A stretch of DNA of 64,000 nt from Liopterus haemorrhoidalis (GCA_963971575.1 OZ020624.1:27354356-27418355), one strand, 5' to 3'. Positions 22,991-34,649 are shown, numbered from the stretch's first letter. Notes: generated from the sequence alone by a model not told the origin. Made by a program: numbers and translations.

Positions 22991-23761
22991 TACATGTTCC
23001 ATCATAAGGTTCATGTCTGTACAATTTATTTTGCAAATGCTGCAGGCATAAACAATGATATCTTGATTGTTTTCACTCATATTATTTTGTAGAAATAATA
23101 ACTTATATTTTTACCGCGAAAAATACTATTGCACAGATTTCCGCACGATCTGAATTTGTGACGACTGTGCAACACAAACTGCACTGCACGATATTTGCCG
23201 AACGATCTTCGTGCAGCACAGAGCACACAGAAACTTTATGCCGAACGTTTCTTGCGTAAATTATGCAGAATGTGTAGATTATTAGCTTATGCCGAACGCA
23301 CCTATAGTAATATGATTTTTTATTGGCGACCACAATTATAATTTCCACTTACCAGTTTTGTTAATTTTTGTTTTAAGTGTACATTTTGTATAATTCACAA
23401 GTGTTAAAGTGTAGAACTTTCAACTCATTAAGGTCATCTTATTTATTTTAAACAATTAGTTTGTGTTAAAAACATAAAACTAAATGGACATTTCTTGTAC
23501 TTTCTTTCCGTCTGTTGTATAACATTTATAAAAAAACAGGTAGATGATCCTAAATAGTTTACCAGTGAGTCATCTATTGTCAAAATATCCCTTGAACAGG
23601 TAGAGGGTTAATTTTAGAATATTTAGAAAATTTCTCCGAAATGAAATAAGTCTATCAATATTTTTCAACCTAGAGTTTCTAAAATTTGCAAAACTACCTT
23701 CTTATAAAAGAGCAATTTTTTCATATAGTCCGTACCAAATTAGTTTTGAATATCGCAATAA

Positions 23762-24296
23762 AATTTTAATTAAGTTAATTCCGCAGTTCTAAGTATAGGT
23801 TTGTCATTACCTTCCGAAACTAACTTTTTATGAACTTTCAGTATCAGAACTTTGCAATCTTCTGACAAAAGACATTTTCCTTTAGTAGCCACGTCCACAT
23901 TTTCGTATTCCACGTCAATGTCCATATTTTCGCACTCCAAATCACCTTGCACAGATTCACTATTTTCACAAAAGGAATATCTTCAAAATCAAATGGTCGT
24001 CAAAGAGCCATGTTGTTAATGTATGCACGCTATGAACGTTGAAAATTAACTAACAAACAAGTATCACCCCTAAAATTTAGAAACAATAGGAAAATAAATT
24101 TGGAAAATATCCTTAATGGATTTTAAAGAAACTTCAGTTGAACTAGTGTTACATCTATTCAATTTAAATTTAAAATTCCCTTAATACCTTTTATATTATG
24201 TTTACAGCAACGAGTCTTAGAATTACTGCCATAAAGCCATTACCGCATTGTTAAGCTTCTCAACAAGAGTGGCCATTTCATTTTGGAAATACTATA
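23762..24296 (-). pseudogene. Tc1-like element fragment with N-terminal helix-turn-helix protein, copy 1
   Basis: The terminal repeat TAGTATTTCCAAAATGAAAT lies at 24294 on the minus strand, with TA outside. The gene region begins near 24011 (MAL, a stop, then RPFDFEDI). A frameshift leads to QGDLECENMDIDVEYENVDV and CKVLILKVHKKLVSEGNDKP, then TAELT. Copy 2 lies at 47262 in opposite orientation. V...KLVSE..D....KTAELT resembles the HTH that precedes a DDE_3 domain in insect Tc1-like proteins; no catalytic part remains. Confidence 0.6.
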
Positions 24297-24299
24297 CAG

Positions 24300-25330
24300 G
24301 CTCCTCATACAAAACTAACAATCTGTAGATCAAATTTTGCCGCGAATTTGTATCTATATAGTAGTATTTGAACAGTAACTACCCATAGCTGTTTTTTTTT
24401 AAAATATTTTATCAAAACTGTCTTTAAAAATTTCTCTTGGGAATTTTACAAAACATACAAACATTTTATCGAGAAAAAACCAAATTTATCTTCTGTTAGC
24501 TCAATATCTTTATTTAATCAATGATTCTGGTTGCTTGGTAATAAAGCTACTATTTCATTTCCGATAAACGTGGTAAATTTTCTTGCAGCATTCAATTAAG
24601 TGTATTAATATCCGGATAAGTTTTTACCGCAACTCTTATTAAAAAAAAGATAAATATTGCTTTCTCTTTTTCGAATGTCAATATTTGTTTACTTTAATAT
24701 TTTAGTCTTGTTAGTAAAGGTAAATAGAATTAACTGTATGTAAGATTTTACAAATCTAATGAGGAGCATCAGATTACCAAAAAATTATTTCTAATAATGA
24801 TGCGTAGAATGTTTGACTTGTTTACATTTCCATGTTCATCATTTGGATAGTTTTTTTAGATTTTGCTTACTCGCTCAATAGTTTTATGTAGGATAGCGTT
24901 TTTTCAATTGCTATTTTGAGAGGTGGCAGTTTACTAAATAAAAGAAACCGATTCGGGTAACAACAAACGGCACCACATCGATCAATTTTCGCGTAGCAAA
25001 TATTGATTTACGAATTTTACTTACGTTTTGACCAGTGCTGCTTCTATTTCACTTTGCTATGGATTACACAGCCCAACAGACATTTTCGTGCCTGCGAGTT
25101 TTTAACTGAATCCAACAGAATCCAAAATAGCCATCAGATTTGGTCTATCAGATCTAGTTTTTGAGATACGCTATATTGGCCTCTTTTACAATAAAATATC
25201 TTATTTCTTAACTTGTGTATTTTTCACGTTATTACTATTTTCTCCAACTGCCAGTTACAAATACAAAAGAGACAAAGTAAGGTATTTATTTCACAAAGTA
25301 GATAAATATACATTCATCACTTATCACTTA
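24300..25330. other. no recognisable feature
   Basis: AT-rich, only short frames, no array or terminal repeats seen. Confidence 0.45.
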
Positions 25331-26068
25331 AAAATGTTCTTTTGTACGACTTTCTAGCATGGAGTTTACCAAAACATGGAGTCTTTCTGAGGACTCCAAC
25401 AGTAGTAGGCCATCATGTGGCTATCTTATCTTCCTTGATATCTATCTTCCATAGTTTTATGTCCTTATGGAATCTTTCCCCCGGTTCTTCACTAAAATCA
25501 CCTAGGTCTTCTGGTAAGCGATCATAATACAACCGAGAATATTAAAGTTGGAAAGCATATTTTCCACTAATTCTCTGCCTTATGATTTCCAAAATTTTTT
25601 TGTACTACTTGAATAAATGAACACCAAGAATTAGATTCAATCTCGTTCATTGATGCGGTTGGATTAGATTGTGGATCTTCAGTAGGTTGCCTTATCTGAG
25701 GACCATCAAATATTTTGGCTTTCAGTTTTTCAGAGTTAATCCCAGGAAATTTACGTGTCAAGTAGCCTACGCAAAGTCCATCTCGATTTAAAGCCTTCAA
25801 AAATTGCTACATAAGCCCAAACTTGATATGCAAGGGTGGAAATATAATTTTCTCTCTCGCAACCAAAGGTTCCATGACAACGTTTTGTTTTTCTTGAATT
25901 ATGACATTTCCTAATGGAAATCACCCAATTTCTGTTAACCCAGTTCTGATCCTTAGCTCTGCTGTCCCAAAGACATAAAAAACAAGGATATTTTGTATAT
26001 CCACTTTGCTGTCCAAGGAGGAAGTTTACCGTTTTTAGATAACTAAAATCAATTAGTCTGTATCTCAA
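25330..26068 (-). pseudogene. relic of a multicopy arthropod repeat-encoded protein (function unknown)
   Basis: Three consecutive minus-strand pieces: GQQSGYTKYPCFLCLWDSRA (about 26020-25955), then LNRDGLCVGYLTRKFPGINS with KLKAKIFDGPQIRQ and SFIQVVQKNFGNHKAEN (25795-25570), then YDRLPEDLGDFSEEPGERFH (25528-25465). Order and motifs agree with a protein I recall as present in hundreds of copies in arthropod genomes, usually described as uncharacterised (C-x2-C near the start, GERFHxDI near the end). At least two frame breaks and a stop make it dead. It is likely TE-borne; the superfamily is unknown to me. Confidence 0.65.
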
Positions 26069-26394
26069 AAACTAGAGCTGCTACGAAAAAAAGTCAGGTA
26101 TTTTTGGAATCAGCCACATCAAAAATATCTAAAATCAGTACTTACTTTTCCAGCACCAAGATAAAAAAAATATTTTGTTTAGCAGTGTTATCATCCCGAG
26201 AAATTTAACTTTATCGGTGTTGGTATTATAATCATGACAGTTATGCAGTATCAATTGATGCGATATATCGCACTTTCAATACGAACAAGTATGTCAACCG
26301 CTAAATTTAATCATTAACTGAGTTTGATGTATTTAAAAAAGTAGTATCATCAGAAAATAAAATTTCCCAAGGATTTATATTGGTTAGATCATTA

Positions 26395-26505
26395 TTGAAA
26401 AGTAAAATAAGACTGGACCCAAGACGCTACCTTGGGGGACATCGAACTTGACTGGTTGCAGCGAGGATCTTATGTTATATGCACAAAACAATCCTTCAAC
26501 TTGTT
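26395..26505 (-). pseudogene. RT fragment 1 of 3
   Basis: Minus frame QPVKFDVPQGSVLGPVLFYF: the RT block before the active site. Two related pieces follow within 700 bp, all in the same orientation. Confidence 0.7.
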
Positions 26506-26524
26506 TGTATCCTTATGTCCTTTT

Positions 26525-26640
26525 GGTTATGGCTTTCTGGACCCAAAATGTTACCTTGGGGTACACCGAACTTGATTGTTTCTAGCTAGAACCTTATGTT
26601 ATATGTACCGAAAACAATCTTTCAACTTGTTCGTATCCTT
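26525..26640 (-). pseudogene. RT fragment 2 of 3
   Basis: CTGGACCCAAAATGTTACCT on plus gives the inverse of a PQG-T-LGP block on minus (KFGVPQGNILGPE). It is shorter than its neighbours and has no continuing frame. Confidence 0.6.
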
Positions 26641-27017
26641 ATATTGATGATTTTTCTGCTTATTTCTTATAGGGAAAAGTTCCTAAGAGAGACTCTATTT
26701 GGCGGAATTATATTGAACTAACCAAATAGGCAAGTTTTTTATTGTTCTGACACATGTGTTACATTTGTTTGGATTTTAGATTTTATATTTGTTTGGCATA
26801 TATGTCATATTTATTAAGAAAATATAAATCAAGACAAAAATATTAATAAATTCTTTCTAAAAATGAGTTACTGTCTAAATGTCAGATTACAACGTATTGT
26901 CAATATGTCAAAAAGTTGTTGTTGTCTATTTAGTTAGTTTAGTCTATGTAGTGCTCGTTAAAACTACTAATCGATTTTGGTTAAATTTATATAGTACCAA
27001 AACTTATTTGTTGGAAG

Positions 27018-27125
27018 ATTAAAAATAAGACTGGACCCAAAATAGTACCTTGGGGGACACTGAACTTGATTGGTTGCAACGAGGATCTTATGTTATAGGC
27101 GACAAAACAATTTTTCTACTTGTTC
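27018..27125 (-). pseudogene. RT fragment 3 of 3
   Basis: Minus frame IKFSVPQGTILGPVLFLIF. Same family as fragments 1 and 2. The three are spaced about 130 and 490 bp apart. Confidence 0.7.
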
Positions 27126-27674
27126 ATGACTCTTTGTTGATTTTTTTGCTTGTTTGTTACTGTGAAGAGATCAAAATTACTCATCGATTTTGATTAAATT
27201 TATATGGCACCAGGACTTGATAATTGTTACATTATCTATGACTGTTTATATATTAATATTTAATTTAGTTTAATTTTGTGTTAAATTCATGGGACTTTAT
27301 ACTTTAAACAGTTTATTTACTGTTGGAATTCCACAGTAAATGTATTAGTCTTTTCATTACCAATGTAGCTCGAACTACCGAAGCATTACTTCCGTAATGT
27401 TAATTACACATTAATGTTTACCAAATGCCCTCAAAGGTAATAAATTCATGCAATGCCAGTTATTACTTGGTAATAATATTACCGATACCAATGTCAGAGA
27501 TTACCTGTTATAGACATTATTCCTTGATCTACTTAAAACTATATAAAAAAAATCATAGAGAGAATGAATTCAGGAATTCAAGAGCATTTCACACAATATA
27601 CAAATTTCATGCGATACTTCAACTATTATTGAGCGAATATTGTTCTTTGATTGTTTAATGGACGTTGACTTGTT

Positions 27675-28105
27675 GGCATTGATACAGCTTTTGAGACAAC
27701 CCCACAGAAAAAGTCTGGAGTGGTTAAATCTGGAGATGTCGATCCCTTGTTGATGTCACCACTCCTAGGGAATAATCAGTCTCAAATCTTTTCAAAATTT
27801 CGATTGAGATTGTGCTGTGTGATATGTGAATACAAATTCAGCTCATTTAATTCATGTGACAAAAAGTTCTTATCACAGTAAGGGCTGCCGTTTACTGTTC
27901 CAGAATTACTTGCAGCATCTTGGATGAAATGATATTCAATAAGACCTCCTGACCAAATTCCACACAATACTGCCACTCTGTGAGGGTGTAATGGATGTTG
28001 ATTAACCACTTGTGAATTTTTTGCACCCCAGTACTGGTTATTTTGTTTATAACATAATTGTTGAGGTCGAAATTGGATTCGTCACTCTTTATATTTTTCT
28101 CATAA
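27675..28105 (-). pseudogene. mariner/Tc1-superfamily transposase fragment (DDE core)
   Basis: Minus-strand pieces SDESNFDLNNYVINK, LHPHRVAVLCGIWSGGLIEY with HFIQDAASNSGTVNG (27990-27880), and GDINKGSTSPDLTTPDFF (near 27700). The Asp after S in the first piece and PDFF in the last mark the first and third catalytic positions. Several frame breaks. Same broad type as 33558-34157. Confidence 0.75.
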
Positions 28106-28299
28106 TACTTCGGGATCATTTTTACTTCATCATTAGAGAGGAGTTTAATAATAATAGAGCATTGTTGAAAGGTAAAATTTCCCCCTCTACTATCAAATTA
28201 GTAGATCAAGCGTGCATCCAAAGGGGGGCTAGGGGATTCACACGTGGTTTTTACGTGTTTTTATAAAAATAAAAGTAGGGAGCCCCCCAAACACTCCAA

Positions 28300-29080
28300 A
28301 AACATTTGGGTAAGGCTGTTACGATCGCTTCAGGACAATCTAAGAATACACCTGTAGATAGATCTTTAAATCGGACGTCAAATACAGTAGTTTCTGAAAT
28401 GACTATGTTTCCACACCATATAAGCGTGTAGAGAAGACGTAACAGAAGGACAATATAGGAAAATATTTATCAACATATACAATATTTTTGATTAATATGC
28501 CTTTTTTGCTAATTTCGAAATATGTAGTACCAATAAATATATTAAACAACAAAGTATTTTTTTGCAATGTATGTTTTATCATAATTTTTTTGTAATATAA
28601 TATGCTGATACACAAGTCGAGTGTTATTGAACCGATAAATATTTACTGTCGATAATGCAACTAAATTTTACAGGTATATTGATAAAATTCCAAAATTATC
28701 TATAATTTTTCATATCATCGTTGCAAAAAAAATAATTAGTTGCTATGGTATAAGGAGTCGCCCGTGGATGAGGCGAGTAAGGACTCACCTTTACTGGAAA
28801 AAGGAGCACCAGAACATGCAAAAAAGAGCGCCAGAAGCCTGTCATGATTTGGTATTTTGCAAATAAATAAATATATTTTCCCTTTATAAAATGTTTCATT
28901 ATTACTATTAACATGATTTTATTATTTAAGACCATCGTTTTACCGCCTTTTTTTCCGCCTGGGGCTGCTCTAGCCTCTGCAATCTCAGGAGGGTCGATTC
29001 CGTAAGTTTTTCGACAATCGTTTCTACGGTATACTTTTGAAAGTTCCAATTTTCAACAACTGGTGTTGGTATTCAGTAAG
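28300..29080. other. no clear feature
   Basis: AT-rich. GGAGCCCCCCAAACACTCC near 28280-28300 and GGGGGGCTAGGGG near 28224 suggest an old palindromic repeat end, but no element could be bounded. Confidence 0.35.
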
Positions 29081-29087
29081 GTAACCA

Positions 29088-29295
29088 GACAACTAGGGCC
29101 GTAAGACAATTCGGGCCGTTTACAATTGGGACTTATCACAACTGGGGCCATTAACAACTGGGGCGATGGACAATTCGGGCTGTACACAATTGGGGCTTTT
29201 CACAACTGGAGCCATTAACAATTGGGCGATGGACAATTCGGGCTGTACACAATTGGGGCTTTTGACAACAGGGGCCATAACTATAAGAGCTAGAG
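29088..29295. repeat. minisatellite: 16-bp units in a ~66-bp higher-order repeat
   Basis: Units of the form ACAACTGGGGCCATTA, ACAATTCGGGCTGTAC and ACAATTGGGGCTTTTC repeat about 12 times. The four-unit order (CCATTA, CGATGG, CTGTAC, CTTTT) recurs at a period of 64-66 bp, visible at 29145-29209 and 29210-29275. It gives a spurious 73-residue minus frame (MAPVVKSPNCVQPELSIA repeated). Confidence 0.8.
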
Positions 29296-29704
29296 TCTTC
29301 TTTTGTTTAAAATAAAAAATAATTATTTTACAAGTTGGCATAAATTAAATTGTATTTTAAGGGTTGGCTTAAGTAAATTTTCGTGTTCACTTGATTAAAA
29401 AGAAATTTTAAATGAAAATTAAATAAATATAAATATGGTAGTATAAAAAATAAATTGTATGAAGCGCACATATTTCTTTGATCCTCGAAAGCTTTACAGG
29501 ACTTGGACATTAAAACACCTCGGCCAAAATATTCACTTACGCATCTAGTAATGTAAATAACTATTCATTTTTTAAAAGCATAATGCAAATTGGTTCAAAT
29601 TAAAATGGGCATAAAAGAAAAATTTTAATTCTAACAAAACATTATTTTAATGTTCTACTTAGCAATTTAAATGTAAATAATAAATGTTGAAACGGAGTAC
29701 CATA

Positions 29705-29948
29705 CAGAGCCGCAGAGGGGGCGATGGGCCCTAGCGCACTAAGGAAAAGGGCGCTGACGAACTTGACTAAGGGGCGCCACATTGCGAAGGTGAGGACCTA
29801 TGTTTTTGCTCATCACTTGGACTTTGGGAGGTGAAGACCATTTTTTTTTGCTCATCACTTGGATTTTGGGAGGTGCGGACCTTTTTTTTGCTAAGGGTGC
29901 CGAAATACAGTTTTGCCCCTAGCGCAAGTTTTCCTTACTGCGGCTCTG
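29705..29948. mobile_element. hAT-like MITE, 244 bp, 8-bp TSD GTACCATA
   Basis: Ends CAGAGCCGCAG and CTGCGGCTCTG, flanked on both sides by GTACCATA (29697-29704 and 29949-29956). The interior has GGGCGATGGGCCCTAGCGCA and two to three copies of the AGGTGAAGACC...GCTCATCACTTGG minisatellite (29790-29893). Confidence 0.88.
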
Positions 29949-29959
29949 GTACCATACCA

Positions 29960-30650
29960 CTTATAAACAAAAAATTAATATTTTCTTACCAATTTAGATG
30001 CGCAGTGTAATCCTTATTATTTCTAAATCATCTTAAAGTAACAATCCAAAGAATATATCAACAATCCATAGAACAGTCAATAGTCAATATTATAAAAAAG
30101 ACACCAAACAACAGTCACTGTCACTAAAAAAGCCGGTACACTTCACTAACAATGTCTTTCTTAACAATCAACAATGAAAATAGTTTTCAACTCTTCTTGA
30201 TTTGTATTGTTGTAGATTACTACTAAGGTCCTAATTGCTACATTTACAAATGAGTCACCAATGATTCATTTACTGAATCATTCATTCACTATTGCTATGA
30301 CTACGATGGTTACCGCGACAGAACTAAGTTAATACCGCGGTTAGCTTTGGATTTTTGCGGGCGCCTGCGCATTTCACTCCAACTCCCACTCGTTGGAGAA
30401 ATGTATATCGTCAATAAACTAATTAATTATAAGGAAACACTTAAAATTTATATGGATGATGATTCATTATGAAAATTGTGGTTTTTTAATCGAGTTGCGG
30501 AATTAAAATTTTTAATGCGGTGTTGAAATTTTTTCTTAGGAAGAATGTATTTTCTTGGTAAAATTGGTGGAAAATTAATCTTTGAAATATGTTTCCCAAT
30601 GCATTTTAAAAAAATGTTGACCAAAACATAAAGCATACAGAAGGAAGAAC
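29960..30650. other. no recognisable feature
   Basis: AT-rich, no supported gene or element. Confidence 0.45.
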
Positions 30651-30654
30651 GATC

Positions 30655-32700
30655 ATTTATGCTAATAAAGTTTGAGGCTATTGGTATCTGTTTTTTATTT
30701 TTTCGGCATCGTATTTGGTTTCTACAATTCTCAGATGATATAAGACTATATCCGCAATAAAAAAATCTTTGTCTGTCTGTTTGTCTGTTTGCCTGTCTGT
30801 CTGAGATTCACACAAAAACGGCTGGACATATGTTCACGTAATTTGGTATGATGATAGAGTTATACCAGAATTCGAAATTTTTCTAGGGGGGTGATTCGGG
30901 TCTAAAACTGTTTATTAAAGAACTTTCAATATCATTTTTATTATTGACTTAACAGCAAAATATATATAATTTTTTTAGGGCTTACTTGTTTAAAGCGTTT
31001 TGAGATTACCACATTTTTTTATTTATTTTAATAACATAATTTACATTAATTGTGAAAACTGAATTTAAAAAAAAGGTGGATTACCGTTTTTTTTTTTTTT
31101 TTCTTCGTAGTTTATTTTGTTAAGACAAAATTTAGGGCTGTAATCGTTTAAAGTGTTTTGAGAATGCGACATTTTTTTTTTTACGACATAATTAACAATA
31201 GGGTGACCATTTTCTTAAGAAGGCAATGCGGGACGGAGCAAAAAAAAGGTCCTCATCTCCCAAATCCAAGTGAAGAGCAAAAAAAGTCTTCACCTCCCAA
31301 ATCCAAGTGAAGAGCAAAAAAAAAGGTCCTCACCTCCCAAATCACAATGCGGGACAAAATGTCAAAATGCGGGACGAATGGTTACCCTAATTAACAATAT
31401 TTTTGAAAACTGTGAAATAAAAAAAGCACAACTTAAAAACGGTTAATAATAGCGACCTACAGTAGAAAATTTTGGATTATCTGTAGTTTATTTAGTCCAG
31501 AAAAAATTTGGGTCTTTAATCGTTTAATTCGTTTTGAGATTATGACAATTTTTTTAATGGCATAATTTACATTATTTGTGAAAACTGTGAATTAAAAAAA
31601 ATCACAACTCAAAAACCGTTGAAGATAGCGACCCGCGGTAGAAATTTTTTAATTTTCCGTAGTTTATTTAGTCTAGTCTAAATTTGAGGCCTTATAGGTT
31701 TTGCGCATTTTAAAATTATGACAAATTTTAATATGGTGTGATTTATAGAAATTTTCATTTTCGCATGGACATATCTCAAAAACGAAATGCGATAAAGACC
31801 TGTGGTTGAAATTTTTGAAATCTTGAGGTCCTAATTGACTCGTAACCAAATTTTGAGACAAAAAAAAATTTTGAAAATTTTTCATTTTTTTTGAAATTTT
31901 TTGAAATTTTTTGAAATTTTTTATAATTTGTAACTAAAAAATGGTTAGAGATAGAAATCTACTGTTTGAATATTTTAAATTCTCCTACATTTTTTAATCT
32001 AAGAAAAAAATATGGCTTTAATAAACTAATTATTACGTTTGGTATGGGCAGTAATCCAAAACCCTTGAAAACGGCCAAAAATCGAAAGAATCGTAAGGGG
32101 TAGACCTTAAAAAAATCGTGAATTTTAAGCAAAAAATTTTTGTCTCCGATTTTATTGAAAATTGGCACAAAGATGTATTTTTAGTCATAGATCAACAAAA
32201 TTTGGTCCATTTCGAAATTTGGGCAAAAGTTTTGGAGATATAGGCAAAAACTGACCCAAATTGGCTAACTCATAAACTAGGAAAGCATGATTTTTTTAAA
32301 TATTTTTTCCATAATCCTCACCCCAAAATTAGCTTAAAACTATTTTTTGGCTAAAATCGGAGCCAAAAAATTTTTGATCAAAATTTCAAAATTATAGGAA
32401 TTTTTTTTTCTTTTAATTTTTTGGAAAATTGCTATATTTATAAAATTTTGGCCTTAGATCACAAATATATGGACACTTTTGAGTTACGGTCTATTATTTT
32501 GACATTTGCGGCAAAAAAAAGTAAAAAAAAGACAGTCCACAAAAAGGCTCAGAGCCGATGAAATGTGGGCCTGCTCCGTTTTTGAAACTATCTTTGTAAA
32601 CTAAAACTTTTTTTATCATCTACATTAATAAAATTAAAGGTTATATTTATTTTCTTATTTTTTTGGCCTCATGTTTGATTTCCACATTCAAGGACTTGAG
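30655..32700. repeat. repeat element with ~175-bp units, locus 2, with flanking direct repeats
   Basis: Units begin near 31064, 31410 and 31591. The downstream part (32140-32530) matches 11640-12030 in order and orientation. A GTCT run and GGCTGGACATATGTTCACGT lie at 30770-30840. About 70 bp at 30661 (AATAAAGTTTGAGGCTATTG) recurs diverged at 32630, so the unit may be bounded by direct repeats. It is interrupted by the hAT MITE at 31199. Confidence 0.65.
31199..31389. mobile_element. hAT-like MITE, 191 bp, 8-bp TSD ATTAACAA
   Basis: Ends TAGGGTGACCATT and AATGGTTACCCTA, with ATTAACAA at 31191-31198 and 31390-31397. The interior carries GCAATGCGGGAC motifs and three units of the GGTCCTCACCTCCCAAAT minisatellite with AGTGAAGAGCAAAAAA. 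It sits inside the ~175-bp-unit element. Confidence 0.9.
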
Positions 32701-32702
32701 CT

Positions 32703-32723
32703 CCCCCCCCGGGGGGGGGGGGC
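32703..32723. repeat. C/G homopolymer palindrome
   Basis: A run of C followed by a run of G (about 8 plus 11) after GAGCT. It is extreme for this AT-rich context and may be an assembly artefact or an element end. Confidence 0.6.
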
Positions 32724-32729
32724 CCGTGG

Positions 32730-33410
32730 ATGCCCGCCTTATTTAAAGTTCACATGCTGTTTCGCAGAATTTTTTTCCTATTGACCAATGCCATTCTACC
32801 AAATTGTTCTTTACCTACACTCCTTCGTTCTTAATTTCGTAACAATGTTTGGGGCAAAGTATTTGTAGCAACTGATATACTATGCCCGTATATTTCAAAA
32901 TTTCTGTATATTACCCGTATTAAAATTCAGATTGGTGTCAAGCAAAAACCTAATTATTTAAACAACTGATTAAGTAATGTGAAAATGAGTAATTAAAGCT
33001 AAGGTTAACAATAGATAAACTATGTCAACTTTTGTTTTGCCAACTGAAGAAAAATGACAGTCAACGAAGCAAAAAGTGTTCTACTTGTGGTCTAGAACGA
33101 AAACAAATATGTATTTTATATAAAAAGAATATTGTCATGCATGCATGTAAAATAGTGAAAGGATTTTTATATTTCAAATTATATTTAATGGGGCATTAAC
33201 TTGTCAATTTGAAGATATAATAAATATAAAATAATTGATCTGGGAAGATTGAAAACGTAGTAAGTTCGTGGAGAGACGCATAATACGAAGAGGTTGGGCA
33301 GAAAATCTATCCAGAATTGACCAATAAGTGGATAGTCATGGATGTTAACAAAGGAGGGTATGTTATCCACCGATTTTGACCAAATATTTTGATAGATAGG
33401 CCTATCCAAG
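32730..33410. other. no recognisable feature
   Basis: AT-rich; only short frames. Confidence 0.45.
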
Positions 33411-33419
33411 ATACAGTGG

Positions 33420-34165
33420 CCATATATACAAGGTGTCTCAAAAGAAATTTTATATTTAGTGGATCGATTAAAAAAAAAGTAAGCCGTATATAGAAAAAAT
33501 GTTTATTAATTATTAAAATACACTTTTTGGGGATTTATTTCTTAAAAATAATATCGTCTAAATGTAGACCCTCGCGTTCTCATTTAATCGAACAGTAAAA
33601 TTACTTATGACGTCTCGGCAGGTGGACTCAGGGATAGCTGCCATTTCGTGACGGATATTTTCTTTCAAATGCGCCAGTGAAGTCGGTTTATTGGCGTAAA
33701 CTTTAGATTTAAGATAACCCCATAGGAAAAAGTCCATAGGGGTTAAATCTGGACTGCGTGGAGGCCAATTTATGTCACCTCTCCGGGAGATCAATTTGCC
33801 TGAGAAAACTTCACGAACACGTGGCAGAGACATATTGGACGTGTGTGAAGTTGCTCCGTCCTGTTGGAACCATGTTCTTTGGTTATAGCCAGGAAAGTTT
33901 TGCAGTTCAGGTACCAAGAAGTTGTCTAACATCTCCACATAACGCTCTGAATACACTGTAACTGCACGCCCCCTTTCGTCTTCAAAAAAGTAAGGGCCGA
34001 TAATTCTTCCTCGCGCCGATATCGCAGCCCATACGGTCACTTTAGGCGAATGTAGGGGTTTCTGATGTTTGCGTTTCGGATTCGTTGCACTCCAGTAGCG
34101 GCAGTTCTGCTTATTTACGTGGCCATTAAGATGAAAATGAGCTTCATCCGAAAACAAAATGTTGG
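33420..34165 (-). pseudogene. Tc1/mariner-superfamily transposase, intact catalytic C-terminal part
   Basis: An uninterrupted 199-codon frame (34157-33558). It carries MFSDEAHFHLNGHVNKQNCR (first Asp near residue 4), VTVWAAISARGRIIGPYFFE, WFQQDGATSHTSN (second Asp near residue 98) and NWPPRSPDLTPMDFFLWGYL (third Asp near residue 141). The N-terminal DNA-binding half is missing and the frame joins unrelated sequence at 34165. The absence of stops suggests a young loss. The 3' side has ATAAAATTTCTTTTGAGACA (33433-33452 on plus). Confidence 0.85.
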
Positions 34166-34169
34166 TAAA

Positions 34170-34450
34170 CGTTGAAAATCCTCATAACAGTACTGGAACT
34201 CGGATACTGGAATAGATTTCAGCTAATCAGTTACAGATGTTTGAATGTTTTCGAATGTCCCAAAATGACGTCCCTTGAGGTGATTTTTCAATCTTGGGAA
34301 GAGGAAAAAGTCACAAGGACTCAAGTCAGGCGAATAAGGTTCCCGGATTCTGTCGACATTTCATCGGTTCTTGAAGATGAAGGCCTTCCGCTACGTGATT
34401 CATCTTCAATCAACTCTCTTCTTTCTGAAAATGCCATTTAAGTCATTTAA
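34170..34450 (-). pseudogene. internally deleted mariner-type transposase fragment
   Basis: On the minus strand, MAFSERRELIEDESRSGRPS then SSRTDE (N-terminal linker) runs straight into YSPDLSPCDFFLFPRLKNHL, KGRHFGTFENIQTSV and SEFQYCYEDFQ (C-terminal third). The central catalytic region is deleted. It abuts the previous relic in the same orientation, but they belong to different subfamilies. Confidence 0.75.
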
Positions 34451-34649
34451 AAATGAAAAATGCAGTAAGTACTTATAGCGGGTACTTATCTACGTATATT
34501 AAAGTGAAATAAATTATTTTTGACAAATCCAATTTCTCGCAACTGTCTTTCTTTGTTGGCAATAATGCAAAATTAGTTCTCCTTTACTGTGACATCGATG
34601 ACCTCAGGTGGTTTTTGATTAATTTTTTAAAAATCAATTTTGTTGTAAA

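Noticed and set aside
30661..32700. LTR retrotransposon bounded by direct repeats
   Set aside because: The flanking repeats are short and diverged, with no primer-binding site, polypurine tract, gag or pol; the interior is tandem units.
32703..32723. Poly-C/poly-G palindrome as a regulatory element or G-quadruplex
   Set aside because: A back-to-back homopolymer run in AT-rich DNA may be an assembly artefact; no gene nearby to regulate.
34172..34441. Plus-strand 89-residue frame
   Set aside because: The minus strand of the same stretch encodes recognisable mariner motifs (SPDLSPCDFFLF), so the plus frame is a shadow.
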